Shown here piece by piece: positions 25,601-33,205 of a DNA stretch of 51,217 nucleotides. The stretch spans positions 1 through 51,217 of the forward strand of contig JAJDCQ010000124.1 in NCBI GenBank assembly GCA_029260755.1, given 5' to 3'. The notes beneath the pieces were generated by a model. That model worked only from the letters and a program-made list of their open reading frames with translations. It ran no database searches and was not told where the DNA came from. Both the position numbers and the translations under genes were made by a program. Each line of letters begins with the position of its first letter. Positions within the stretch are counted from its first letter, which is position 1. The stretch is from Planctomycetota bacterium (GTDB taxonomy: Bacteria; Planctomycetota; J058; JAJDCQ01).

Positions 25601-27687
25601 AGCGTCTCGATCCGAGAGTCGGCGATGGCGACGGCCCGTGTCCCCTCGGCCCCGGTCGTGACGAGGCGGTCGCCGCCGGGCGCGAAGGCCACTCCGGATC
25701 CGCTCCCGGCGGCGATCGCCCGATCGTAGCGGGCCGGGCTGGTCGTGAGATCCCACAGGTCGATGCTCGTCCGCCCGTCGAGCTCGGAGACGACGGCGAG
25801 CCGCTCGCCGCTCGGGGCCGAGACGATCGCTCGGAGGAGCGCGCGTGGGCGCGCGACGCGGAGCACGTTCTCGATCGAGCCTGTCGCCGCGGCGACGCGG
25901 GTCACGACCGGACCGTCCTCGCGGCGGCCGAGGTAGAGCGTCTCGCCGTCGGGCGAGACCGCAGCGACGGCGTGGCCCTCCGCGACCCGCACCAGCTCTT
26001 GACGGACCAGGCGCTCGTCCGTCGTCGTCAGGCGCTCGACGCGACCGTCCTCGAGGATCCCGATGAGGTCACGTCCCCAGACCGCCTCCGAGATCCGCTG
26101 GGTGATGCGGACGCGGCGGATCGACTGCAACGTCTCGAGATCCCACTCGCGCAGGATCCGTCCGCCGATCGTGACCGCCCGCCGGCCGTCGGGCGAGACG
26201 GCGACGATGTCGATCGCGCCGCCGTGCCGAAGCTGGAGCGAGCCGATCCTCCGGCGCGCCCCGTCGGGCAGGGGCAGCTCGGCGTCGGGGATGGCGAGGG
26301 GCGCGACGTCCGCGGCGCTCCCCGAGCCGGGTTCCGCGCCGTCGGGCCCGGGGCGGGCCGCGCTCGCGGAGCCGGTCGCGGTCGTCCGCGGCGGTCCGCT
26401 CGGTTCGCGCAGCATCGCGGCGGCGGTCGCGAGCGCCGCGATCCCCGCGACGAGGGCGACCGCCCCGAGCGCGGCGACCGGGTTTCCCCGCGCCGACCGG
26501 CCGAGGCGCGCGAGCGCGCCCTGAGGCCGGGCGGCGATCTCTCGCCCCTCGAGGAACGCGGCGAGGTCGTCCGCGAGCGCGCCGGCCGACGCGTAGCGGG
26601 CGCCGGGGTCCTTCCGGAGACACCGGAGGGTGATCGTCTCGAGGTCGGCGGGCACCTCGCGCACGATCGACCGGGGCGGATCGGGCGGCTGGCCGAGCGC
26701 CGCGACCATGATCTCGGGCACGCTGGACGCCTGGAACGGCGGCCGGCCGGTGAGCGCGTGGTAGAGGACGCCGCCGGCCGCGTAGACGTCCGCCGGCGGT
26801 CCGGCCGAGCCGCGCTCGCCGCGGAGCTGCTCGGGCGCGACGTAGGCGGGCGTGCCGAGGAGCTGGCCGGTCGCGGTCAGGTCGGCGCCGGCGGTGACGT
26901 CGCGGGCGACGCCGAAGTCGGTCAGGTGGCTGCCGCCGTCGCGGTCGATGATGACGTTCTGCGGCTTCACGTCCCGGTGGATGATCCCGTGGGCGTGGGC
27001 GTGGTCGAGCGCCTCGGCGACCTCGCGGACGAGCGTCGCGGCGCGCCGCGGCTCGATGCGTCCGTCGCGGGCGATCGCGTCGGCGAGCGTCTCGCCGGCG
27101 ATGAAGTCCATCACGATGTAGGGCCGCCCGTCGTGCTCGCCCGCCTCGTGGACGGCGACGATCCGCGGGTGGCGGAGGCGCGCCGCGGCGCGGGCCTCGC
27201 GGACGAAGCGCTCGCCGCTCACCTGCGAGCGCGCGCCGCCCTGGACGACCTTGATCGCGACGTGGCGGCGGAGCCCCGGGTCCCAGCCCTTGTGGACGAC
27301 GCCCATGCCGCCGCGCCCGAGCTCGCCGAGGAGGACGTAGCGTCCGAGGCGCGCCGCCGGGTCGGCCATCGCGGCGGCGACCTCGGCGGGGAGGTCGAGC
27401 GGCGTGTCGATCGTCTCGCGGGACGGGGCCGGCGGCGAGGCCGCCAGCGTGGGCGGCGGAGGGGGAGAGGGCGGCGAGCCGGGCGTCGGCGCCCCGGCGA
27501 GGCGCGTGATGGCGGCGGGGGCGACGAGGCGGCGCTGCACGAGGATCCGGGCGAGCCGAACCCGCTCCGGCCCCCCGAGCCGACGCTGCTCGGCGACCGC
27601 GCCGGCGAGCGCGTCGGGCGCGATCAGCCCCTCGGCGACCAGCGCGCCGGCGAGGCGCCGGTCATCGGCGGCAGGGTCGGCCGGCAC
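22624..27687 (-). CDS. Membrane Ser/Thr kinase with giant WD40 sensor region
   Basis: This 1687-residue protein begins with an about 60-residue helical module (RLAGALVAEGLIAPDALAGA) and a Pro-rich linker. The Hanks-type kinase domain spans about 115-380, with Gly-loop GELGRGGMGVV, Lys146, Asp239 and Asn244 of HRDVKPQN, Asp257 of DFG and APE at 284-286, so it should be active. A single membrane helix (about 404-425) separates it from about 1200 extracytoplasmic residues filled with WD40-like blades (for example GHEGSVDALAIAGR and VIVWDL). This is the STPK architecture expanded in planctomycetes, presumably sensing ligands outside. The start is GTG at 27687; an upstream frame stop excludes a longer product. 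It converges with the ABC exporter operon. Confidence 0.92.
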   Translation of the reverse strand: MPADPAADDRRLAGALVAEGLIAPDALAGAVAEQRRLGGPERVRLARILVQRRLVAPAAITRLAGAPTPGSPPSPPPPPTLAASPPAPSRETIDTPLDLPAEVAAAMADPAARLGRYVLLGELGRGGMGVVHKGWDPGLRRHVAIKVVQGGARSQVSGERFVREARAAARLRHPRIVAVHEAGEHDGRPYIVMDFIAGETLADAIARDGRIEPRRAATLVREVAEALDHAHAHGIIHRDVKPQNVIIDRDGGSHLTDFGVARDVTAGADLTATGQLLGTPAYVAPEQLRGERGSAGPPADVYAAGGVLYHALTGRPPFQASSVPEIMVAALGQPPDPPRSIVREVPADLETITLRCLRKDPGARYASAGALADDLAAFLEGREIAARPQGALARLGRSARGNPVAALGAVALVAGIAALATAAAMLREPSGPPRTTATGSASAARPGPDGAEPGSGSAADVAPLAIPDAELPLPDGARRRIGSLQLRHGGAIDIVAVSPDGRRAVTIGGRILREWDLETLQSIRRVRITQRISEAVWGRDLIGILEDGRVERLTTTDERLVRQELVRVAEGHAVAAVSPDGETLYLGRREDGPVVTRVAAATGSIENVLRVARPRALLRAIVSAPSGERLAVVSELDGRTSIDLWDLTTSPARYDRAIAAGSGSGVAFAPGGDRLVTTGAEGTRAVAIADSRIETLDDAPGVSVLALPALDRVAVLGVDGRVAVIDPLDATKIQRLGPIPASDLGARMLAVPVGRILVAGRSGILHVVDPSAGTIVPVTGPSGHAAAVKAISVDLAGEAVVTASEDGTARVWRAGRDESLPPIQLGGPARHGAVAIDSAGGRVAVVTGRGDVAVHTVGGGEVPATIPMKGTAREVAISAEPRLVTRHPDGVTRHALDGALLQALEPKRDGAKGRSISAGRRITAALFGDRTLAIWDPSVEKPAILRLGADASRVVISPDDALVAALRPSGATVRDARSGAILGRFGVEGAGHASIALGPMTPGGDHVVALGLDDGRIAVWDVRSGQPRHLFVGHEGSVDALAIAGRGGVLVSGSADTTVIVWDLRGTAATRDAAAAELSTLTLERPLPEGAFLRLGTRRMRHGAPIRALSAAPDGLTAASAGGTAIRLWDLATGVERAELVGHRADVTALFHSGSANAIVSADRSGRVLGWYEGRTRPVHELSAGGVPVSKMAISPDSRWIAFAGGSGVRIFDTTTANDAWREREPSQVRKIVFTRDSTRLVVAYGRHDEPRGVVVRDAASGVVATRRALEAGAPVPLSVALTGDDRVVVTGQRSLIRAFALPGLTDAAPPFDPALQGLRPHLEIAPGGDLGVLWGRVGQLGFVGTPGPRIAHGDAAAGTTAVVFTREGERVVTGGVDGILRVYDPRTGERLDPAEGVGGHDGAVVGLAFAADDRLVSLGRDRTLRLWSLGEGKQSILEVDVAKAGHLDIAPAGDEVRLVTDDGGLAGAKIEDGTLRGPFEVDTTASPATAAVYAPREPSLAIAAADGRVVVFDLDSGEAVTLAGGPGSTPLRLAWSPNGGRIALAAGESGAIEVFDRRDGRRVRRIEGVGPIHDLAGLPARRVAVAGDAGLVIRRTDSDEPILDAPTPSPIRTLAVSRDGSLLAAAGDAGTIVVAAVEDESVRLIATLPGDGPRVTALAFAPGGAHLASATADGVITLWRASAWGH

Positions 27688-27757
27688 CGCGGTCAGTCGC
27701 TCGCCGTCGGGATCATGCTCGCCCTGTCATGCTCGCCATTCTAGCAGCGATCGAGGG

Positions 27758-28264
27758 TCAGGCCGAAGCGGCGCGGGCCTCGAGCATCTCCTCGACCGTC
27801 TCCTGCCAGAACATGGAGGCCAGGCAGCTCAGGCCGAAGACGAAGCCGATCTCCTCCCAGGTCGCGTCGCCGAGGCTCGCCGGGTCGTGGCCGGCCGCGT
27901 CGAGCACCTCGGCGGCGAGCTCGGCGAGGCGTCGGCTGACGTCCTGATCCGAGGTCCCCGCGAGCTCCCAGATCTCGTCGCGGCCCGTGAAGAGCTTCGC
28001 GAGATCGATGTCGGCCGGCCGGTCGAGGTCGTGGCCGTCCTCCTTGATCGCGTCGACCGGGCACGAGAGCATCGCGGATCGAGCCTCGCGCGCCTCGATC
28101 TCGTCGACCGGCTGCCGGTAGACGACCCGATGGTCGCGCGTCTTCGCCTCGCGGAAGTGCTCCCCCGCGATCGATTCGCAGACGCGGCAGTTGATGCAGC
28201 ACTTCGCGACGTAGAACGGCCCGGGGGCGTTGTCGGCGTAGCGGTAGTTGTGCTCGGCGGTCAT
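27758..28264 (-). CDS. Ferredoxin-like iron-sulfur protein beside fumarase
   Basis: This 168-residue protein has a single cluster-binding pattern CCINCRVCESIA (residues 22-33) and a distal SCPVDAI (about 67-73), the CxxCxxC...CP arrangement of monocluster ferredoxins. The rest, about 95 residues of mostly acidic helices after the iron-sulfur part, is not typical for ferredoxins. The ATG at 28264 is 6 bp downstream of the fumarase stop, so the two are in one operon. An electron-transfer or cluster-maintenance role connected to the oxygen-sensitive fumarase cluster is a reasonable inference, not shown by the sequence. Confidence 0.75.
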   Translation of the reverse strand: MTAEHNYRYADNAPGPFYVAKCCINCRVCESIAGEHFREAKTRDHRVVYRQPVDEIEAREARSAMLSCPVDAIKEDGHDLDRPADIDLAKLFTGRDEIWELAGTSDQDVSRRLAELAAEVLDAAGHDPASLGDATWEEIGFVFGLSCLASMFWQETVEEMLEARAASA

Positions 28265-28270
28265 CGCGGC

Positions 28271-29881
28271 CTAGAGCTGCTGGAAGAAGTCGTTGCCCTT
28301 GTCGTCGACGAGGATGAAGGCCGGGAAGTCCTCGACCTCGATCCGCCAGACCGCCTCCATCCCGAGCTCCTCGTAGTCGAGCACCTCGACCTTGCGGATG
28401 CTCTCCTTGGCGAGGATCGCGGCCGGGCCGCCGATGCTGCCGAGGTAGAACCCGCCGTGCTTCTTGCACGCGTCGGTGACCTGCTTGCTCCGGTTGCCCT
28501 TCGCGAGCATCACCATCGAGCCGCCGTTCGCCTGGAACGGATCGACGTAGGGGTCCATCCGTCCGGCCGTCGTCGGTCCGAAGCTGCCGCTCGGCATCCC
28601 CTGGGGCGTCTTGGCGGGGCCGGCGTAGTAGACGGGGTGGTTCTTGATGTAGTCGGGCAGCGCCTCGCCCTTGTCGAGGAGCTCCTTGAGGCGGGCGTGG
28701 GCGATGTCGCGGGCGACCACGACCGTGCCGTTGAGCGACACGCGCGTCTTGACCGGATGCTTCGAGAGCTCGGCGAGGATCTCCTTCATCGGCCGGTTGA
28801 GGTCGATCCGGACCGACTCGGTGCCCTCGCTCTCGTCGGTGGCGTCGACGAGCCAGCGCATCGGGTTGGTGTCGAGCTGCTCGAGGAAGATCCCCTCCTT
28901 GGTGATCTTCGCCTTGATGTTGCGGTCGGCCGAGCAGGAGACGCCCATCCCGACCGGGCAGCTCGCGCCGTGGCGCGGCATCCGGATCACCCGGACGTCG
29001 TGGGCGAAGTACTTGCCGCCGAACTGCGCGCCGATGCCGGTCTTCCAGGCGAGCTCGAGCAGCTTGTCCTCGAGCTCCTTGTCGCGGAACGCGCGGCCGT
29101 GCTCGTTGCCGGTCGTCGGCAGCTCGTCGAGGTACTTCGCCGAGGCGAGCTTGACCGTCTTGAGGCAGCCCTCGGCGCTCGTCCCGCCGATGCAGAAGGC
29201 GAGGTGGTAGGGCGGGCAGGCGGCCGTGCCGAGCGTCTTCATCTTTTCGAGGAGGAACTCGAGGAGGCTCTCGGGGTTGAGGAGCGCCTTCGTCTTCTGG
29301 AAGAGGTAGGTCTTGTTGGCGCTGCCGCCGCCCTTCGCGAGGAAGAGGAACTTGTAGGCGTTCCCGCCGGTCGCGTAGAGGTCGATCTGCGCGGGGAGGT
29401 TGCTCCCGGTGTTCTTCTCGGTGTACATGTCGATCGGGGCGACCTGGGAGTAACGGAGGCAGTTGTCCTGGTAGGTGTTCCAGATCCCGCGGCTGAGCGA
29501 CTCCTCGTCGTTGCCGTCGGTCAGGACGAACTGGCCCTTCTTCCCGACGACCGTCGCGGTGCCCGTGTCCTGGCAGATCGGGAGCTGGCCGCCGGCCGCG
29601 ATGACGGCGTTCTTGAGCATCGTCGTCGCGACGTACCGGTCGTTCTCGCTCGCCTCGGGGTCCTTCAGGATCCGGGCGACGTTCTCGTTGTGCGCCTCAC
29701 GGAGGAAGAAGGAGACGTCGTGGAGCGCCTGCTTGGCGAGCAGGGCGAGCCCCTCGGGGGCGACCTTGGTGAACTCGTTGCCGTCGACCGACACGGTGCT
29801 CACGTGGTCCTTGGTGAGGAGGCGGTACGTCGTCTTGTCCTCACCGAGGGGGAACATCTCCTGATAGGTGAACTCGGCCAT
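28271..29881 (-). CDS. fumA: Class I fumarate hydratase, [4Fe-4S]
   Basis: This 536-residue enzyme belongs to the iron-sulfur class I fumarase family, which hydrates fumarate to L-malate in the TCA cycle. Both fused alpha and beta parts are present. The alpha part has GQLPICQDTGTA, GGGSANKTY and HGASCPVGMGVSCSADRN; Cys in ICQDTG, in GTSAEGC and in ASCPVG are candidates for cluster ligands. The beta part has the GPTTAGRMD signature. The length matches E. coli FumA. The ATG at 29881 is preceded by a GAGGAAGAG ribosome site; the upstream frame extension lacks homology. It is followed after 6 bp by a ferredoxin-like gene. Confidence 0.95.
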   Translation of the reverse strand: MAEFTYQEMFPLGEDKTTYRLLTKDHVSTVSVDGNEFTKVAPEGLALLAKQALHDVSFFLREAHNENVARILKDPEASENDRYVATTMLKNAVIAAGGQLPICQDTGTATVVGKKGQFVLTDGNDEESLSRGIWNTYQDNCLRYSQVAPIDMYTEKNTGSNLPAQIDLYATGGNAYKFLFLAKGGGSANKTYLFQKTKALLNPESLLEFLLEKMKTLGTAACPPYHLAFCIGGTSAEGCLKTVKLASAKYLDELPTTGNEHGRAFRDKELEDKLLELAWKTGIGAQFGGKYFAHDVRVIRMPRHGASCPVGMGVSCSADRNIKAKITKEGIFLEQLDTNPMRWLVDATDESEGTESVRIDLNRPMKEILAELSKHPVKTRVSLNGTVVVARDIAHARLKELLDKGEALPDYIKNHPVYYAGPAKTPQGMPSGSFGPTTAGRMDPYVDPFQANGGSMVMLAKGNRSKQVTDACKKHGGFYLGSIGGPAAILAKESIRKVEVLDYEELGMEAVWRIEVEDFPAFILVDDKGNDFFQQL

Positions 29882-30114
29882 GTCTCTTCCTCGCTTCGCG
29901 CGATGCGCTCTCTCGATCCGGAGGCGGCCGTGGTCGGCCCCTCGATCGGCGGCGAGCCTAACAACGACCCCAGGCGCCGCGCAAACCCTCGCGGTCGGGG
30001 CCCCGTATAAGGAAGTACTAGGATGATGTCTTGTCGCGTCCCTGCTGGCGCGGTAAGGTTCGCAACCATCAGGGTCTCCGTCGCTCAGCCGCCTCACCAC
30101 AGGAGCTCCAGCCG
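29882..30114. other. Divergent upstream region of fumarase and vWA genes
   Basis: This 233-bp region serves two diverging genes. The most A/T-rich patch is 30005-30025 (GTATAAGGAAGTACTAGG), whose minus strand contains a TTATAC -10-like element for fumarase. A plus-strand promoter candidate lies at 30031-30059. Confidence 0.4.
30031..30059 (+). promoter_or_regulatory. Candidate sigma-70 promoter of the vWA gene
   Basis: TTGTCG at 30031-30036 and TAAGGT at 30054-30059 are separated by 17 bp, about 55 bp upstream of the ATG at 30115. The -10 is only moderately good. Confidence 0.35.
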
Positions 30115-31626
30115 ATGCGCTCCCTCTGTGTCGCCGTCCTCCTCCCGCTCCTCCTCTTCTTCTCCGACGGCTGGAAGGACACCTTCGACGACGCCTGGAA
30201 GGCCGCCGGCGACGACGCCAAGGCGCAGCGATCGGCCATCCGCGCCCTCGCGGGCGTCGACGAGGCCGAGGTCGTCACCGTCCTCGCGCGGACGGCGAGC
30301 AAGATCGAGCGGGCGATCGACGACCTCGAGAAGCAGAAGAAGAAGAACATCGCCGACATGCGGAAGCTGCCGGCGGACGCCCTCGTCGACGAGCGGGGCC
30401 GGCTGATCAACCGCGAGGGCTACGCCGCGCGCCGGGCGCTCGACGAGGAGTCGCAGCGGATCGAGAACGCGATCCTCTGGCAGGAGTCGCTCTACGCCTC
30501 GTTCGAGGGCGTCTTCACGAGGCTCACCGACGCGGCGGCGATCGACGCGGCGTGCGAGCAGGTGAAGGGCTCGGCGCACGTGCGGATGCGCTACCGGACG
30601 ATCCGCGGCCTCCGGAAGGTCCGCTCCGACGCGGTCCGCCTCGCCTACGAGGACGCCGCCGGCGACCGCGAGGGCCAGGTCGCCGTCGCCGCGCTCGAGG
30701 GGCTCCGGGCCTATCCGAAGTCGATCGACGCCGTCATCACGGCGCTCGGACGGCGGGAGTGGCAGGTCCAGATCGCGGCCGCGCTCACCCTCGAGAGCTA
30801 CGACGACGTCAAGGCGATCCCGCCGCTCCTCGACGCCCTCGAGAAGGCCGACGGTCGCCCGCGGCGCGAGATCAACGACGTCCTCGTGGCGCTCACCGGC
30901 CAGAACCGGAACGGCCAGGTCGAGCTGTGGCGCAACTGGTGGGAGGGCGCGAAGGACGGCTTCGACGAGAGCCGCCCGCCCCTCGAGAAGCGCCGCGAGG
31001 CGGTCAAGGACGCCCGCTCGGTGAACGGCGGGAGCGCGACGTTCTACGGGATCGAGGTGCCGAGCAAGCGCCTCGCGTTCGTCCTCGACCGGTCCGGCTC
31101 GATGTCGGGACGGGCGGCGTGGCAGGACGACCGCCGGCCGGTCACGGGCGAGGGCGGGATCCAGCTCGAGGGCAACCGCAAGATCGACGTCTGCCGCTAC
31201 GAGCTCAAGAAGGTGATCGTCGCCCTGCCGAAGGACGCCGAGTTCGCGATCCTGTTCTACAACCGCGACGTCCGGCGCTTCCCCGGAAGCGGCCTCGCCC
31301 GGGCGAACGCGGGCAACGTGAAGAAGGCGCTCAAGTTCATTGACGCGGTCGAGCCGCTCGGCGCCACGAACATCTTCGACTCGCTCGAGGACGCGATGGG
31401 GCCGAACTGGAAGAGCCAGGTCGACACGATCTTCCTCCTGTCCGACGGCGTTCCCAACGCGGGCCGCTTCACCCACCCCGACGACATCACCCGCGAGATC
31501 AAGCGGCGCAACCGCGAGAGCCGCGTCCAGATCAACACCGTCTTCGTCGGCACCGATCGGGCGAAGGACATCATGGCGGAGCTGGCGAAGGACAACGACG
31601 GCGTCTTCGTCGACCGCTCGAAGTAG
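30115..31626 (+). CDS. Exported vWA-domain protein with HEAT repeats
   Basis: This 503-residue protein has a signal sequence (MRSLCVAVLLPLLLFFSDGW), a helical region (about 60-130, KIERAIDDLEKQKKKNIADM) and HEAT/PBS-like repeats (about 150-275, VAVAALEGLRAYPKSIDAVI). A von Willebrand A domain follows from about 320 with an intact MIDAS D325-x-S327-x-S329 (DRSGSMSG), the Thr loop GATNIFDSLED and FLLSDGVPNAG. It probably binds divalent metal and a partner protein outside the cytoplasm. The ATG at 30115 has AGGAGC upstream. The frame continues for 21 GC3-only codons after the TAG at 31624, so the annotated C-terminus may be truncated. Confidence 0.88.
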   Translation: MRSLCVAVLLPLLLFFSDGWKDTFDDAWKAAGDDAKAQRSAIRALAGVDEAEVVTVLARTASKIERAIDDLEKQKKKNIADMRKLPADALVDERGRLINREGYAARRALDEESQRIENAILWQESLYASFEGVFTRLTDAAAIDAACEQVKGSAHVRMRYRTIRGLRKVRSDAVRLAYEDAAGDREGQVAVAALEGLRAYPKSIDAVITALGRREWQVQIAAALTLESYDDVKAIPPLLDALEKADGRPRREINDVLVALTGQNRNGQVELWRNWWEGAKDGFDESRPPLEKRREAVKDARSVNGGSATFYGIEVPSKRLAFVLDRSGSMSGRAAWQDDRRPVTGEGGIQLEGNRKIDVCRYELKKVIVALPKDAEFAILFYNRDVRRFPGSGLARANAGNVKKALKFIDAVEPLGATNIFDSLEDAMGPNWKSQVDTIFLLSDGVPNAGRFTHPDDITREIKRRNRESRVQINTVFVGTDRAKDIMAELAKDNDGVFVDRSK

Positions 31627-31692
31627 ACGCGGACGAGCTCCGCGGACGGGCACGACCTCGACGTCTACGACCTGATCCGCCCGAGGCGCTGA
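31627..31692 (+). pseudogene. In-frame continuation after the vWA gene stop
   Basis: Immediately after the TAG (31624-31626) the same frame continues for 21 sense codons to a TGA at 31690-31692. It encodes TRTSSADGHDLDVYDLIRPR plus R. Every third position is G or C, as in genuine genes of the window. This is the expected original C-terminus if the TAG is a recent nonsense change, or a readthrough tail. Confidence 0.5.
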
Positions 31693-31707
31693 GGCGCCCG
31701 TCGGGAG

Positions 31708-32205
31708 CTACTCACTGGTCGTCGGTCTGCGCCGCACGCTGATGCTCTCGAGCGCTTCCATGCACGTCTCGAGACGCTCGACCCGCTCTTCCTGCGAGAC
31801 GGAGCTCTCGCTGGCGTTGTCCCACTGGAGGAAGGCCCGGCGCTCGTTCGACCCGTAGAGCCTCAGGACGCGGAAGGAGAGTCCCAGCAATGTGGTCTCG
31901 ACTGCGTCATACGAGATCTCGGCCCAGGGGACATCGGACCTGTCCTTGGCCGCGTTGGAGCTGAACCCCCCGATCCGCCACGTGGCCGTGAGGGCTTCGT
32001 CGGTGACCACGAACTCGAACTCGAACTGCTCCTGAACGGGACTTCCGAGTTCCTCTCGGAGGGCCTCGATCGCGGCGGCCCGCGGGATGGCACCGACGAT
32101 CTGTCGGGAGGGCTCGTAGCGAACCGACTCCTCGGACGTGAGCCTGCATCCCGTGCTGAGGGTGAGCAGGGCCGCTGCCAGGGTGAGTCGAACGACGTCT
32201 TTCAT
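31708..32205 (-). CDS. Small lipoprotein of unknown function
   Basis: This 165-residue protein has a lipoprotein signal (MKDVVRLTLAAALLTLSTGC, Cys20). The ATG at 32205 gives the proper signal; a start 21 bp upstream would precede it with non-signal residues. The body appears alpha/beta (FEFVVTDEALTATWRIGGFS) and ends in an Arg-rich tail. No known domain is recognised. Its G+C content is slightly lower than its neighbours'. It converges with the vWA gene with only 15 bp between the extended vWA frame and its stop. Confidence 0.75.
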   Translation of the reverse strand: MKDVVRLTLAAALLTLSTGCRLTSEESVRYEPSRQIVGAIPRAAAIEALREELGSPVQEQFEFEFVVTDEALTATWRIGGFSSNAAKDRSDVPWAEISYDAVETTLLGLSFRVLRLYGSNERRAFLQWDNASESSVSQEERVERLETCMEALESISVRRRPTTSE

Positions 32206-32238
32206 GCCGCGAGGATGCCAGATCAACTCTCGCTGACG

Positions 32239-32628
32239 CTAGTCGCCGACGGCGGAGTCCTTGCCGAGATCGTAGACGTGCTGCTGGATCTGCCCGAGCT
32301 CCACCTCGAGGTACTCGTAGCCGTCGTCGAGGACGAGCATCCCGTCGGGGTCGCGGTGGCTGTGCCGGTCGGCGAGCCACTCGAAGTCTTCCTGGGCCGC
32401 GGCGAGGCGCTCGCGGGCGCGGTCGGCGGCGGTGGCGGCCTCGGTTGAGAGAGCGTCGGGCGACCGGCGCCATTCGCGGAACGCCTCGAGTCCGGCCTTC
32501 TTGGCGGCCATCGCGCGCGCCAGGACGACCTTCTCGTTGACGCCGGCTCCTCCCGGGCAGCCGGCGAAGAAGATGAGACCCGCGACCACGGCCGCGAGCG
32601 CGGTCGTGGCGGTCCGGTTGGTCCGCAT
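32239..32628 (-). CDS. Small lipoprotein with coiled helix
   Basis: This 129-residue protein has a lipobox FFAGC (Cys near residue 24) and a mature part that is almost entirely charged helix (KKAGLEAFREWRRSPDALST, RERLAAAQEDFEWLADRH), reminiscent of short outer-membrane-anchored coiled-coil lipoproteins. The ATG at 32628 has a strong ribosome site GAGGAGGAAT. It lies 33 bp upstream of the next lipoprotein gene on the same strand and may share its transcript. The function is unknown. Confidence 0.78.
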   Translation of the reverse strand: MRTNRTATTALAAVVAGLIFFAGCPGGAGVNEKVVLARAMAAKKAGLEAFREWRRSPDALSTEAATAADRARERLAAAQEDFEWLADRHSHRDPDGMLVLDDGYEYLEVELGQIQQHVYDLGKDSAVGD

Positions 32629-32788
32629 CGATTCCTCCTCGGGGGCGTTCGCGACGCGACGTGACCGGTCCGCGCCCCCGACGTCTCTACCCGCGAGGGC
32701 CGCCGCGGGTTCCCGATCGCCGGTCGCCTTGACGGCCGCGTCGGCGGCGTGCGAACGTGCTCGTCGGCCCCTCTCGGGAGGAAGCGCC

Positions 32789-33205
32789 ATGACCGAGACC
32801 GAAGCGCGCGCCGTCTGCGACCGCTGGCTCCCGCGCTGGACCGGCAACCGACCCGACGAGCTCCTCGCCTGCTATCACGAGGACACTCGCTACCGTGACC
32901 CGGGCCGCCCCGACGGCCTCCGCGGCCACGCCGAGCTGCGCCGTTACTTCGAGCGGCTGCTCGCGGCGAACCCCGACTGGAGCTGGAGCGCGCGCGAGGT
33001 GATCCCGACCGCCGGCGGCTTCACCCTCAGGTGGGCGGCGGCGATCCCGGTCGGCGGCGAGACGGTGAACGAGGAGGGCCTCGACATCGTGGAGGTCGAC
33101 GCCGACGGCCTCATCACGCGGAACGAGGTCTTCTTCGATAGGACGGCGCTCCTCGCCGCGCACGCGGCGGCCGCGGTCGCGGCCGGAGAGGGAGAGGCCT
33201 CGTGA
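32789..33205 (+). CDS. SnoaL-like (NTF2-fold) protein
   Basis: This 138-residue protein has the compact cone-shaped NTF2/SnoaL pattern: an N-terminal helix (EARAVCDRWLPRWTGNRPDE), the loop LLACYHEDTRYRDPGRPDGL, then alternating strands ending with DADGLITRNEVFFDRTALL. Members act as polyketide cyclases, ketosteroid isomerases or small-molecule binders. GGGAGGAAG precedes the ATG at 32789. The stop overlaps the GTG of the FAD monooxygenase (GTGA), so the two proteins are co-translated and may act on the same substrate. Confidence 0.85.
   Translation: MTETEARAVCDRWLPRWTGNRPDELLACYHEDTRYRDPGRPDGLRGHAELRRYFERLLAANPDWSWSAREVIPTAGGFTLRWAAAIPVGGETVNEEGLDIVEVDADGLITRNEVFFDRTALLAAHAAAAVAAGEGEAS

Noticed and set aside
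22627..27744. Very long open frame (about 1700 codons) on the plus strand opposite the WD40 kinase
   Set aside because: It is antisense to a clearly homologous kinase; its translation is Arg/Asp/Gly/Val-rich without domains. Stop codons are rare in all frames of such G+C-rich DNA.
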